DNA of 64,000 nucleotides from Dioscorea cayenensis subsp. rotundata (Eukaryota; Streptophyta; Magnoliopsida; Dioscoreales; Dioscoreaceae). The stretch spans positions 22,598,868 to 22,662,867 of the forward strand of contig NC_052488.1 in the NCBI RefSeq assembly GCF_009730915.1, written 5' to 3'. The notes beneath the pieces were generated by a model that was not told the DNA's origin, did not search any database, and was given only the letters and a program-made list of their open reading frames with translations. The position numbers and the translations under genes were made by a program. This document shows, in pieces, positions 22,425 to 33,283 of the stretch (position 1 is the first letter of the stretch; each line of letters starts with the position of its first letter).

Positions 22425-25400
22425 CTCTTCGGGAAATCCTTTTGGAAACCAAAGGAGAGTTAGGGATTAGGGTTTTGGAGAGAGATTGAAAGAAAAAGGA
22501 GTGTTCTAGGGTTTAAGAGGCGGCATCGGGGGAGTTCTCTTTGCCGCCGGAGACGGAGGTAGGCCCGGGAACCCTACTAAACTTGGGCTAAGTCATTCAA
22601 CCCAGCCCAAAATTTATTCCGATATTTAAATATATAAAAATAATAAAAAAAAAGTACCTAAAAATGGAAAATAAATGAATGCATGAATTTTAATGCTATT
22701 TGTAAACGAGAACCCATCGAAATTAATTATATAAATGATTGACAGCCATTCAAATTATTTAGAAATGATCATCAGAGTGTTGATGTTAACGAAAAATTAA
22801 TGGCTGTAATTGTTTGGGGTGTGCCACTAGTTGGTAATTTTCTTTTTGTATAAATAGGATTGTACCGAGTGAATCAAGCAAGGAGATGAACTTTTCAGTG
22901 TTTATTACTGTATTCTTTTTTTTTTAAAAAAAAAATATATATATATATATATATTTTTTTTATTGACTGAGAATATAAATGGTTTGCGATAAATTATTTT
23001 CATTCTTAAAATATACATATTTTTTTAATAAATATAATAAACCACAACTCTCAATTATTGGCGTATTTTCCCGCTGAACTCTCGGTCATTGTCATAAATA
23101 AATACAATTATTTTTTTTATTTTTTATATATTAATTAAATTTGAAAATAGAATAATTATTTTTTATATATTTGGTGGCTTATCACTTTACAGAAGAAAAA
23201 AAAAGAAAAAAAAAGAAAAAGAAAAAATAAATGTTGCAAAACTCTTGAACAAATAGTGCAAGTGACAGAAAAAAGGTCTAGATTTAGAAAAGAAGATGAC
23301 ACCAAAGAATGAAAAATGATAGGAACTCTGAGAAGAGGAAAAAATTCTGAAAATTGTTAAATATCACTAAATGCTTAATACCTGCAACTCTAGAATAATT
23401 AAAGGCTAGATAGAGATGTTGATTCGGAGAAAGCAGTAAAAAAGTTAAGTTTTAGACACCAAGAAGTTGATGCATATGCAGGTGACAGCTATGTCTATCT
23501 CAGAAGAAATCAGCAAGCATCACTGCATAATTTTGCCGTATGTATAGAATTAGAGAAAGAAAACAGGAATAATTCTCCTTCTGACAAGCATATAGTTGAA
23601 AAATGATATATATATATATTGATCTTCAGAAACTCTCTTGGACTTAAGTGAATGAAAGTGGGAATAATTGGTCATTCAATATTCCTCTCACGTTAATTAT
23701 ATGCAACACTAAAAGACAAAAAGGATAAGAGTGAAAATGGAAAACCAATCTGATGAACTAATATATATAACTCTTAAAAACTCTATAAGGGCACAAAAGC
23801 AACAGAGATCACGAGGTGCTCTGTTCTTCATGGAAGACTCATCTAAACTAGATTCCAATTTCTGTTGTTATGAATTCCACATCATACAATTATAAAAGTT
23901 GAAACACTGGCAACCAACAAAAAGCCTGCACAAAGTCTAGCAAGACATCACCTATGCCAATTATTTGGAATAGAAAAGTCCCATATGGTCACATGACAAG
24001 GCAAAATATGTTGCATGTGATATTAGAATGTTGATCAAAACATCTCAAGTTGCACAATTTGACTTGGGGCTGGTATATCAGAAAAATGACAAATTCATAT
24101 GGGCTGCTATGCTTACTTCGTTTTGATTTAATTTGGGAAAACCTTATCCTCATGATACCAAATAGGAGATCAAGCTTTCATTTTTGAACTAATAAACTTT
24201 CCTGATGTCATAATCAAATTTTTCGGAAGAAAATTCAGGCAACTCACTGACCACTCTCACATCATTTTTCAAGTATAGATAAGTTCATCCTCATTGGAGA
24301 TATCCCTAAACTTGCAGTAATAATTTTAACAGCCAAACAGAGAAGCTTAAGCTATGAAATCAACATTGAAATTTTCAAGCTACTTGCTGCAATTTAAGCA
24401 ACAAAACCATAACAAGTTTCAGAATCTATCAGTTATACCTGAATTGAAGAAAAAGTAAGAAGGGAAAAAGGATGTATCCCTCAAAATGCTATGAAGATTG
24501 ATTGAAATTTGAAATCATGAGTCTGGCATTAAAAAGGCCAGCCATATCCATTGCAATGCATATGCAATCAGTTAAAGATAATGGCATATTAACACTAGAG
24601 TTTGGACTAATTTGTCAAGATCATTACAAAGAGTGCACTGGGATGAAAAATTCAGCTGAAATGCTATTACCAACGTTCATTTGTTGATTCAGGCCACCAT
24701 TAGAATTCGTAATGCGTAACAATGTGAAACAAGCGGCCTACAACTCCAGAGGGCAGATGGTATTTGTGTTTCAGCCTGATATTGACCATGTGTTAGAATT
24801 ATCTCACAATACATCCATCAAGTTAGAATCAAAAGGCAGAAAGCCAGACCAGAAGTGAAAAGATGAACGAGAATTATTTGGTAAAATACAAGCTAGAATC
24901 TCAACCAAATCCATGATGCAGCTAATTTTTCACTTTTACCCTGTCAGAGGGAGAAATAAATGCACTGTTTAGCCATGGTTTTATTGAAAAGATAATTTCA
25001 TCTATCACACATTAATGCGAGTTATTGAAAGATGGCATACCATTTGTAGTCATATTTATGCAAATAATCCCTCCATGTCAAATTCAAACTCATGTTGCTT
25101 CTCAGTTGATAACTAAAACAATAGTGAAAGGTTGAATCAATAGCTAAACACAAATTCTGTTAGTAAAAAAATAACAAAGAGAATAAACAAACGGCTTAAA
25201 TATATATATATATATAAACAAGAAGATGGTGTGCAATTCCCGGGAATGCTTAATCAACTAAACCTTTCGTGCAATTCATTGGCACGATAAGTATATAAAT
25301 TGATTGTCACAATACATATATGGAACGTAAAACAAAACAGGATCTGGAAAGAATAAATCAACTAGCATTCTGAAGTTCTTGGCATGCAATTCCGTTTAAT

Positions 25401-26069
25401 GCTTCTTAATCAACTAAATTTTTGGTGCAATTCATTAATACTATAAACAAGTGGAAAAATAGAACAGATCAGGATTTAGAAAGAAAAATCAAACAGCTGA
25501 AAATCCAACAGTGCAGTTACTCCAAAAAGAATTCTGAAGATCAAGTGCATTAACTGCTCTTATATCATACTACCTCAAAACAAGAACCTGAGGTCCAAGA
25601 CCAGAATCACAAGGGGAGAAATTTATCACCGGATTCGTTCTTAATTATCACTCAAGTTCTTGACATCATATTCACAAAGCCTTGCCTCTTATAGCCAACT
25701 TCCAACCAGAAAATTGGCAAAAAGAAACAAGAAAGCAAGCAGCTGAGAATCAAACACAGTGCAATTACTCCACAAAGACGTCTGAAGATCAAGTGCATTA
25801 AATACTCATATATCATACTACATCAAAACAAGAACCAGAGGTCCAAGATCAGAATCACAATAGGAGAAATATATAATCCAATTAGTTCTTTATTATCACT
25901 TGATTCCTTAACATCATATTCACAAAAAGCTTTGGTTTTGATAGCAAACTTCGAACCAGAGGATTGGCAAAAGAAAGCTATGAAATCACTGAATAGCAGC
26001 AAATCAAGAATCAAACTAATTCCACTGAAAAGAAGCCAAGAACGAGCATTATAGAGACATAAACCTAAC
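22425..26069. other. Long region between the microspherule gene and the 26-kb membrane-protein gene
   Basis: 3.6 kb with no long conserved frame. It starts with the GC-rich promoter of the microspherule gene, then low-complexity AT stretches (22912-23050, 23580-23620, 25200-25217) and ends in local tandem duplications (25232-25995). Because the 26-kb exon ends at a good donor, much of this could be introns or 3' UTR of that gene. One phase-compatible candidate exon is about 24694-24777 (minus), but I cannot confirm it. Confidence 0.4.
25232..25995. repeat. Two sets of diverged local tandem duplications
   Basis: Set A: about 25232-25367 and 25386-25500 (period about 154 bp), sharing GCAATTCC, TTAATCAACTAAA, TGCAATTCATT and AACAG-AT-AGGAT. 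Set B: about 25494-25737 and 25738-25995 (period about 249 bp), sharing TCTGAAGATCAAGTGCATTA, ATATCATACTAC.TCAAAACAAGAACC, GAGGTCCAAGA.CAGAATCACAA and ACATCATATTCACAAA. Both are head-to-tail and non-coding. Confidence 0.85.
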
Positions 26070-26393
26070 CTCTCCTGAAGCGTTGGAGTAGTTCTTCAAT
26101 CGTGGGAGGAGATAGATCTCAAGTCTCCGGTGCACGAACCTTATCTCCGGCAGTGAGGTGTTGTTGGGGAGGCCATCAAAAGATCCATTGCTCGAGATGA
26201 GGCCGGAAACGACAGGTGCGTTTGACGAGGAGAACAACATCCAGAACAACCATACCGAAATCAAAAAGAGGAAGACAAAGATCACCTCTCGCATGAACAG
26301 CTTTGAAGCCGCTAGTTCCGTCTTTGCCTTATGGAAAGGCCTCGGCGAGGGGACGCCGCCATTGTCGGCGGCGTTGATCACATCGTGGTCCAT
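26049..26393 (-). CDS. Small single-pass membrane protein of unknown function (3' structure unresolved)
   Basis: Start at MDHDVINAAD (26393), the first ATG after a GC-rich leader. Read without splicing it is 114 residues ending at 26049. A strong donor (GAG|GTTAGG) after residue 108, at 26070, suggests further exons downstream on the minus strand. Visible parts: a polar N-terminus of about 35 residues, a hydrophobic segment (VIFVFLFLISVWLFWMLF, about 38-55) and a luminal or external tail with four Asn-glycosylation sequons (NGS, NNT/NTS, NYS, NAS). The layout suggests a type II or signal-anchored protein with a short cytosolic N-terminus. I do not recognise the family and assign no function. 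Confidence 0.5.
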   Translation of the reverse strand: MDHDVINAADNGGVPSPRPFHKAKTELAASKLFMREVIFVFLFLISVWLFWMLFSSSNAPVVSGLISSNGSFDGLPNNTSLPEIRFVHRRLEIYLLPRLKNYSNASGEVRFMSL

Positions 26394-26764
26394 TGCCAGT
26401 GAGCGAAGTTGTCGTCGATGGAGTCGTTGCTTCAGAGGAGAGGGAGCGGGAAAATGGAGAGGAAGCGGGAACGAAGGGCCTTTAAAAGGTCGGTGGTTTG
26501 GGCCACATGGCATATGAGGATAGTGGGCCTGGGCTGTTTGTTGATCATTGGGCTCTATTGCGCTTAACTGGGTTCACTCCTGAACATGTGGGCAATGAAC
26601 ATTGGAGACTCATTTTAAATACAATATTTTTTTTAAAAAAGAAATTATTAATTGGGTGAGTGATATAAATTTTCAAATGTACAAACGTGATTTATTTTAT
26701 AGATTACTTAAATTTCTAATTTTTATAGATTAATTAAATTTCGAATTTTTGCCCGCACAAACAA

Positions 26765-26837
26765 GCCCGTCTAGCTCAGTTGGTAGAGCGCAAGGCTCTT
26801 AACCTTGTGGTCGTGGGTTCGAGCCCCACGGTGGGCG
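26765..26837 (+). tRNA. tRNA-Lys (anticodon CTT)
   Basis: 73 bases fold as a cloverleaf. The acceptor stem GCCCGTC pairs with GGTGGGC (two G-T wobbles), with discriminator G. The D-arm carries the A-box TAGCTCAGTTGG, the anticodon loop is CTCTTAA (anticodon CTT) and the T-arm is GTGGG-TTCGAGC-CCCAC with the B-box GGTTCGAGCC. No intron. A T-rich run (TTTTTATTTTTTTT) begins about 10 bases downstream and would end Pol III transcription. CCA is not encoded, as expected for a nuclear gene. Confidence 0.97.
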
Positions 26838-27596
26838 TGATTTCTTTTTATTTTTTTTAATTACATTTACAAACAATGCCTTATTTTTATTTTTTTTAAT
26901 TATATTTATATACAATGCCTTATTTTCTTTTTGTTTACAAAAAGGTAATAAGCATACAACTGACCAACCTTTTACTTTTTATACAAAAATAACAAAATAA
27001 TTTGTTAATTTTAAGTAAAATATAATTCATTCACTATTATACGGTGATTAGTTCATTTTTTAATATATATACATATAATCCTTGATTTGATCAAGTGAAC
27101 CAAGTTTACCGCGCGGATCAACTTTATATATATTTTTTGGGGGGTTTAAAAATTAAAAGCATGTATTTATTTATATAAAAAGATCATAATAGAATATATG
27201 TAATTTTAATATTATTATATATAATTTAAAATGGGTTTTAACTTTTAAGGGATGGAAGCCTTTGCGGGATCCTCCATCCATTTCCTCGAATTTTTAACCC
27301 GTCCTTTCCCATCCAAAGGCCCCACAAAAAATCAAGTTATGAATCCACTAAAGCAACCTCAATAAATAATAAATATCATCTCCTTCGTTCTTATATTCGT
27401 ATGAACAATAATAAAACTAGTTGCTTTAATAATATCATGAAGTATATCATGCTTATTAAAGTCACTTTCAACATTTCAAACATTCAATTCAATACAAACC
27501 TTTCCTTTTAATATTCCAAGTTCCAACTCTAAAAAATATATCTTTGCTCAGCCTTTTAACTGATACGCAACTGCGTGTGAACGGCCGAGATTGGGA

Positions 27597-27645
27597 CACG
27601 TGGATGGTGGATAAACATCCGCGTCTCTCACCACCTTTATAAATA
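27597..27645 (+). promoter_or_regulatory. Metallothionein core promoter: G-box and TATA box
   Basis: A perfect G-box CACGTG (27597-27602, in the ABRE-like context ACACGTGG) lies 36 bp before a TATA box TATAAATA (27638-27645), which is 88 bp before the metallothionein ATG. The G-box suggests regulation by bZIP or bHLH factors (ABA, stress or light); that reading is inference. Confidence 0.7.
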
Positions 27646-27732
27646 GCAGTGTAACACCATATCTCCTTCTTCATACTCAGTGCTTTGATCTTTAGTTTTT
27701 GTTGTTCTTGAGATTTCTTTGTTTCATTGACA

Positions 27733-28145
27733 ATGTCTTGCTGTGGAGGAAACTGTGGGTGTGGATCTTCATGCAAGTGTGGCAGTGGATGTGGAGGGTA
27801 CTCAAATTTCCATAACCATTTAATTTCTTTTTATTAGTGAACTTAAACCTGTTGTTTAACTTACTGACTTATCTTTAATGTCATGGAGTTTAGATGCCAG
27901 ATGTATCCTGGGTTGGCTGAGGAGAGGAGCACAACTAGTGTCACCATGATAGTTGGTGTTGCAGAAAAGAATGGGTATGTATCATTGATGGTTAAGGATT
28001 AATTAGTGATATATGTTTTTATTTTTCTTTATTTTTTTTTTTAATTGGTAGGAAAAATGAGGAGTTTGAGATGGTTGCTGGAGCTGAAAATGGGGGTTGC
28101 AAGTGTGGGTCAAACTGCACCTGTGATCCCTGCAACTGCAAATGA
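27733..28145 (+). CDS. MT2: Type 2 metallothionein
   Basis: Exons 27733-27797, 27894-27974 and 28052-28145 join to 79 residues. The layout is classic plant type 2: an N-terminal Cys domain starting [17 protein letters not shown] with CC, CxC and CxxC pairs, a Cys-free spacer of about 40 residues ([20 protein letters not shown]), and a C-terminal Cys domain [15 protein letters not shown] with three CxC motifs. I count eight cysteines in the N-terminal domain and six in the C-terminal one, the expected 8+6. Cytosolic binding of Cu(I), Zn(II) and Cd(II) and redox buffering are known for the family. Two introns, one inside each domain boundary, with both donors splitting a Gly codon after GG. Confidence 0.97.
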
Positions 28146-28489
28146 GTTATTAAAAGTCTTGGAAGGAAGATGGAGATCATAATATATTATTAATGAATTA
28201 ATTAACTATTATGCTGATGTTTTAAATGGAAATAAAGCCTGAATGAGTACTACTGTTGTCTTGATGGGATTATATTGTATTTGTAGTACTTGTTCTTATG
28301 CCTGGATATGAATTATAGTTATCTTCTTCATCTCCCTCTTTATATTGTGTACAATTTTCTGAAATTTAATGAGAAATCATCATCTATCTACTTTATATTC
28401 TGTTGCCACTGAAAAACTTAATGTAAAAATCAGTGAAGTGAACCATCAAATATGTTCTTTGAGTTGGAATAATATATTCGAAACTCATG

Positions 28490-28522
<33 letters not shown>

Positions 28523-29380
28523 GAGGATAGATGCATGTTCTTAGATTTTCAGTTTAAGCAAGTTCATCTTTTAACAGTTGGATGATAATCCAATTTTTAA
28601 ATGATCATTATTATTGTATTTTTAAATAGTGCTTTCTATTATTCAATTCAACTGAATAATATTAATGTATATATATATAAACAATAAAAAATAAGATATA
28701 ATATTTTAATTCGAATCATAAATTTTAATCGTAATAATAATAGCTGAATCAATCAATCCGTTCATACATGTTGTTTCCCTGTATTTTTAAACTTTTACTG
28801 TCTTTATATCTTTTTAAAATCTAAAAATATTGGGTCCACGTATGATCTTTTCTAATATATATATATAATTTTGAAGGGGAATTTTAATAGCCTTCCGTGT
28901 TTTTTCGACCTTATGATCATTCATTGTATCTGTCTAAATACTGTAAGGCCACGTACCCAATCAGTATAAGTCTTTTCATTTATCATTTATTATTTTTAAA
29001 ACTCCAACCAGAATTAAACTAGTCTTACATCAAACACAACGCGGATTTAATTAATTAAAATAAATTTATATAATAATAATAATAATAATAATAATATAAA
29101 AGTTCAATCTGGGTTCTTGTTTCGTCGAAATAGTCAAACCCACGAAGCACACAGTGTGGTCGTTCCCCGCCCCCGCGAGATCATTAAACTTTGAATTTCA
29201 CTAATACTATTTTGACACGTATCTAAATTAGAAACGAATAAGAACACGCCACGTAACCAATTGAGGTTAAGCTCTTCATTTCCTCGAGCTTACATCACTC
29301 TAACGAGCATAAATACACCTCCTTCTCTTTCCCTCGAATCAAAATCAAATCCTTCGACTTCCCACGATCCATCTCCAGTA
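28146..29380. other. Intergenic region between the metallothionein and GH17 genes
   Basis: Metallothionein 3' UTR, a (TA)n run (28496-28522), a (TAA)n run (29070-29095) and the GH17 promoter. TATA-like CATAAATA lies at about 29309-29316, roughly 70 bp before the GH17 start. No other gene seen. Confidence 0.6.
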
Positions 29381-31249
29381 ATGGCGCCATTATCTCCGGC
29401 CAAAACCCTAGCCGTCCTCATGGTGATGATCCACCTCTTTTCCTCCGTCACCGCTGTCTCCATCGGCGTCAACTACGGTGCTTTCGCCGACAACCTCCCG
29501 CCTCCCGCTCAAGTGGCCACATTCATCAAGGAACGCACCTACATCAACCGCGTCAAGCTCTTCGACTGCAATCCCGATTTCATCCGTGCTTTCGCCGGCA
29601 CTGGAATCTCGTTGATGATTACCGCCCCCAATGGCGACATCCCCTCCCTCGCCAACGCCACCGCCGCCCGGGCCTGGGTCGCCGCCAATGTTGCCCCATT
29701 CTACCCAGCCACCGATATCTCCCTCATCGCCGTCGGAAACGAGATCATGGCTACCTCTGATAAATTCCTCATCGCACGCCTCGTCCCAGCCATGCGATCC
29801 CTCTCCGCGGCCCTTTCCGCCGCTGGATTCCACAAGATTCGGGTCTCCACCCCTCACTCCCTCGGAATCCTCTCCGCCTCCGAGCCCCCCTCTAGCGGCC
29901 GCTTCCGCCGAGGCTACGATAGGGTAATATTTGGTCCGATGCTCAAATTCCACCGCGAGACCAAAACCCCCTTCATCGTCAACCCCTATCCTTACTTCGG
30001 CTACACTGATCGCACCCTTGATTACGCTCTCTTCCGGCCGAACCCCGGCAAGTACGATCCCGCCACCGGGATCAACTACACCAACATGTTCGATGCCCAG
30101 CTCGACGCCGTCTACGCAGCGATGAACCGTCTCGGTTACGGCGACGTCGAGATCGCCGTCGGTGAAACAGGGTGGCCATCAATGGCGGAACCGAATCAAG
30201 CCGGCGTCAGCGTCGAGGACGCCAGATCCTTCAATCTGAATCTAATCCGCAAAGTGAACTCCGGCAAAGGAACGCCTCGGATGCCCAACCGAACCTTCGA
30301 GACCTACATCTTCTCCTTGTTCAACGAGGATCTCAAGCCCGGACCGATCGCCGAGCGAAACTTCGGCCTCTTCCGCCCCGATCTCACACCCGTCTACGAC
30401 GTCGGCATCTTGCGCGGCGGCCAGGTGAGTCACCTTTGACCGGAGTTCCTTTTCCCGTTCTCGTTTCGCCGTTTCGGTACTAGTGATTGACAGCTGCGCT
30501 TTGGTTGAAGTGACGCGGTTCGCGTTTCCGCCATTATTCTCGGTTTGCGGTTGCGTGTGCTTCTCTTTGTATGCGTACTTCTCTGACTAACAAAAACTCA
30601 ATATTTTGGCTATGAATTAACAAATTGAGTAATTTGTTACCATTTTTTTAAATTAAGAAATTAAAAATTTATTTTTGATTATTTTTCTACATTGGATTCT
30701 TTGCCAAAAGTGTAGATGTGATTCAAATTGTTAGGACTTTCCGGTCGGGGATGTCACGTGAATATAGGCTTTTGTGGCAGCCTTTATTAAATTTTCAAAG
30801 AAGCAAGCATCTTTCCTTTTAATCTCTTTATTTAATTGAACTTGAATTTGGTTGCAGTCTGGCGGTGGGGTGCAACCGAGTCCAACTAGAAGATGGTGCG
30901 TGGCACAGTTGGGTGCGAGTAACCAGGCCCTGCAAGACAACATTGACTACGCTTGTAGTAACGGAGCGGATTGCAAACAGATCGAAGTGGGTGGTGCTTG
31001 CTTCGAGCCCAACACGCTTTTGGCCCATGCCTCATTCGCTATGAACTCCTACTTTCAGAAGGCCGGTCGCCATGACTTCAACTGCGACTTCTCCCAGACC
31101 GGCGTTATCACCGCCACTGATCCTAGTTAGTTCTGTTACCTTCTTCCCTACCAAGTCCTTACTCTGTTTTTGATTAACTAACAATTGCTTGATTCTTTGG
31201 TTTCTTTTTGGGTTTTCCAGGTTATGGAACGTGCAAGTTTAGCTCTTGA
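29381..31249 (+). CDS. Glucan endo-1,3-beta-glucosidase, GH17 with C-terminal X8 (CBM43) domain
   Basis: Exons 29381-30424, 30858-31125 and 31221-31249 join to 446 residues. I chose the ATG at 29381 (MAPLSPAKTL) because it opens a clear signal peptide (TLAVLMVMIHLFSSVTAV) directly before the mature GH17 start SIGVNYGAFADNLPPPAQV; an upstream in-frame ATG at 29261 precedes only leader-like sequence. Catalytic motifs: acid/base Glu in LIAVGNEIMATSD (about 118) and nucleophile Glu in VEIAVGETGWPS (about 261). Exon 2 encodes the six-cysteine X8 domain (RWCVAQLGASNQALQ, DYACSNGADCKQI, GGACFEPNT). The protein ends TCKFSS with no GPI signal, so it is probably secreted to the wall. Known role: hydrolysis of callose or wall beta-1,3-glucan. 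The gene is very GC-rich in exon 1. Confidence 0.94.
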
Positions 31250-31515
31250 AAAGGCTATTATAATGTCTTAACCTTTACCTTTTAGCTTTCACTTTGTTTT
31301 GTTTATCATCATCATCTAATCAACAAAGCGCTCAATCTGTGTAACCCTTGTGTTATACGGGAAATTTTCCTGTTTATGTAACTATTTTGTAACATCCATG
31401 CGCAATGGAACAACGTTTGATTTATTGTTATAAATACCAAAGTTATGCTGGTTAATGGTTATATATATATATATATATTACTCTCGGTCATTGAGCCGCA
31501 TCACACACACACGCA
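31250..31515. other. Short spacer between the GH17 and ABO8-like genes
   Basis: GH17 3' UTR and an (AT)n run at about 31460-31479. Only 266 bp separate the GH17 stop from the PPR start, so the PPR promoter must overlap the 3' region of its same-strand neighbour. Confidence 0.6.
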
Positions 31516-33006
31516 ATGGCTCAGTTTCATCACCCTTTGAAGCTCATTCATAAAATCCTAAAAACTCAACCGAATCTCAATCCTCAAACCAACTCCATCA
31601 TCTTCGACCTCTTGATCAAAAACCAAATCCAATCACGACGCGCTGAGGTTGCTGTTTTGTACCTCGAACGCATGCTCTATCACGACTTGACCCCAAGTTC
31701 AAATACTTTCAACAACCTCCTTCGTCTCCTTTTCAACTCCGGCCAATCCCACAATGCCTTCACTCTCTTCGACAAAGTGAAGGGCAGGATTCCGCTTGAT
31801 AGTTATAGCTTCGGCATCACCATTCATGGTCTCTGTGACGCCGGAGAACTTTGCAAAGCTTCTGATTTGCTCAATCATCTTGAACTCACCGGCAACGTTC
31901 CCAACGTCGTCTTGTACACCATTCTCATTGATGGTCATTGTAAAAGAGGCGACTTGGAAGAGGCTAAGAGTTTGTTTCATAGATTAAGCGAGGTTGGTTT
32001 AGTTCCCAATGAGTACACCTACACCGTTCTTATCAATGGCTGTTTCAAGAGAGGCTTCAGGAGTGATGGCTTTCAACTCTATAAAGACATGAAAAGCAAT
32101 GGAGTCTTCCCAAGTTTGCACACTTTCAACTCTTTGATCCATGAGCTATGTAAAGATCCTGACTTGGCTCCTGCGTTCAAGCTGTTTGATGAAATGCGTC
32201 TGAAGGGTGTTGCATGCAATGTTGTCACGTACAACACTCTCATCGGCGGGCTTTGCAGGCAAAAGAAAGTCAAAGAAGCTATGAGATTGATGGAGAAGAT
32301 GAGAAGGGATGGAATTAGTCCGAGTTTGATTACTTTCAATCTAGTTTTGGATGGGTATTGCAAAGCAGGGAAGTTACCAAATGCTCTTAAAGTGTTGGGT
32401 CAGTTGAAGTTAAGTGGTTATTCTCCCAGTCTGGTTACTTATAATGTCCTTTTGGCTGGTTTTGCCCGGGCTTGTGATTTATCAGGAGCTGTGAATGTCT
32501 ACAAGGAAATGACTGGGAGAGGGTTGGCTCCTAGCAAGATAACCTTTACTATTCTCATTGATACTTTTGCGAGAGAGAATGAAATGGAAAAGGCCTTTGA
32601 GATGTTTAACTCCATGGAGAGAGCTGGATTAGAGGCAGATGCTTATTCATATGGGGTGCTAATACGTGGGTTGTGCATGCAAGGTAATATGAAGGATGCA
32701 TCGAAGTTGTTTCGATCAATGATCGAGAAAGGTCTGAAGGCAAACCATGTTATCTACGACATGTTAATCCATGGCTATTGCAGGGAAGGCAGCTCATACA
32801 GGGCTCTCAAGGTGTTTAGAGAAATGAAAGAGAATGGCATGGTTCCTAACATTGCAAGTTATGGCTTGCTGATTCGCATTCTCTGCATAGATGGGAAGTT
32901 GCAGGATGGTGAAGCTTTGCTCAGTGAAATGGTATTGTCTGGTCTTCAACCAAGTGATTCTATTCTCAGAGCAGTGGCTGTTGCCAGGGAGGGACATTCT
33001 TCATAA
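31516..33006 (+). CDS. ABO8: P-class pentatricopeptide repeat protein, ABO8-like (mitochondrial)
   Basis: Intronless, 496 residues, made almost wholly of about a dozen 35-residue P-type PPR motifs (for example VVTYNTLIGGLCRQKKVKEA, SLVTYNVLLAGFARACDLSG, KITFTILIDTFARENEMEKA). There is no E or DYW tail. Sequence and repeat order agree closely, from memory, with Arabidopsis At4g11690 (ABO8): NEYTYTVLING, CNVVTYNTLIGGLCR, SKITFTILIDTFAR and HGYCREGSSYRALKV-type phrases fall in the same order. Known role of ABO8: splicing of mitochondrial nad4 intron 3, with effects on complex I, ROS and ABA responses. Such proteins act in the organelle by binding RNA; the N-terminus is a weak targeting peptide by eye. 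Confidence 0.93.
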   Translation: MAQFHHPLKLIHKILKTQPNLNPQTNSIIFDLLIKNQIQSRRAEVAVLYLERMLYHDLTPSSNTFNNLLRLLFNSGQSHNAFTLFDKVKGRIPLDSYSFGITIHGLCDAGELCKASDLLNHLELTGNVPNVVLYTILIDGHCKRGDLEEAKSLFHRLSEVGLVPNEYTYTVLINGCFKRGFRSDGFQLYKDMKSNGVFPSLHTFNSLIHELCKDPDLAPAFKLFDEMRLKGVACNVVTYNTLIGGLCRQKKVKEAMRLMEKMRRDGISPSLITFNLVLDGYCKAGKLPNALKVLGQLKLSGYSPSLVTYNVLLAGFARACDLSGAVNVYKEMTGRGLAPSKITFTILIDTFARENEMEKAFEMFNSMERAGLEADAYSYGVLIRGLCMQGNMKDASKLFRSMIEKGLKANHVIYDMLIHGYCREGSSYRALKVFREMKENGMVPNIASYGLLIRILCIDGKLQDGEALLSEMVLSGLQPSDSILRAVAVAREGHSS

Positions 33007-33141
33007 GAATATCAAACCTGTAAGGAGTAGTAAAAACCAAGTGCACAATGATCCTGTATACAATTATGATATGCATTTTCCAAACATCTAACAGGAAACA
33101 AAATCTTCATGCCAGGTACAGCAGAATAAGAAGCTCTAAAT

Positions 33142-33183
33142 CACAGAGACAGAGACAGAGACAGAGACAGATACAGAAACACA

Positions 33184-33223
<40 letters not shown>
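33142..33223. repeat. (CAGAGA)n and (GA)n microsatellites
   Basis: CAGAGA units at about 33142-33170 and GA units at about 33187-33223, in the 277-bp spacer between the stops of the convergent ABO8-like and AS1 genes (33007-33283), which shows nothing else. Confidence 0.9.
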
Positions 33224-33228
<5 letters not shown>

Positions 33229-33283
33229 AGTAGATGACATGCTCAGAATGTTCAAATAGCAACAATAGAATAACATTTGCAGC

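Larger units (their letters stand above)
26394..27732. other. Intergenic region flanking the tRNA gene, up to the metallothionein promoter
   Basis: Apart from the tRNA gene, this is AT-rich DNA. Two T-rich direct repeats follow the tRNA (TTTTTATTTTTTTTAATTA.ATTTA at about 26843-26869 and 26883-26911, each followed by ACAATGCCTTATTTT). The last 150 bp form the metallothionein promoter. Confidence 0.6.

Noticed and set aside
29408-29953. 181-codon minus-strand Gly/Asp/Glu-rich frame
   Set aside because: Antisense shadow of the GH17 exon.
33142-33223. Short regularly spaced repeats as a CRISPR-like array
   Set aside because: Simple CAGAGA/GA microsatellite with no spacers, in a plant nuclear genome.
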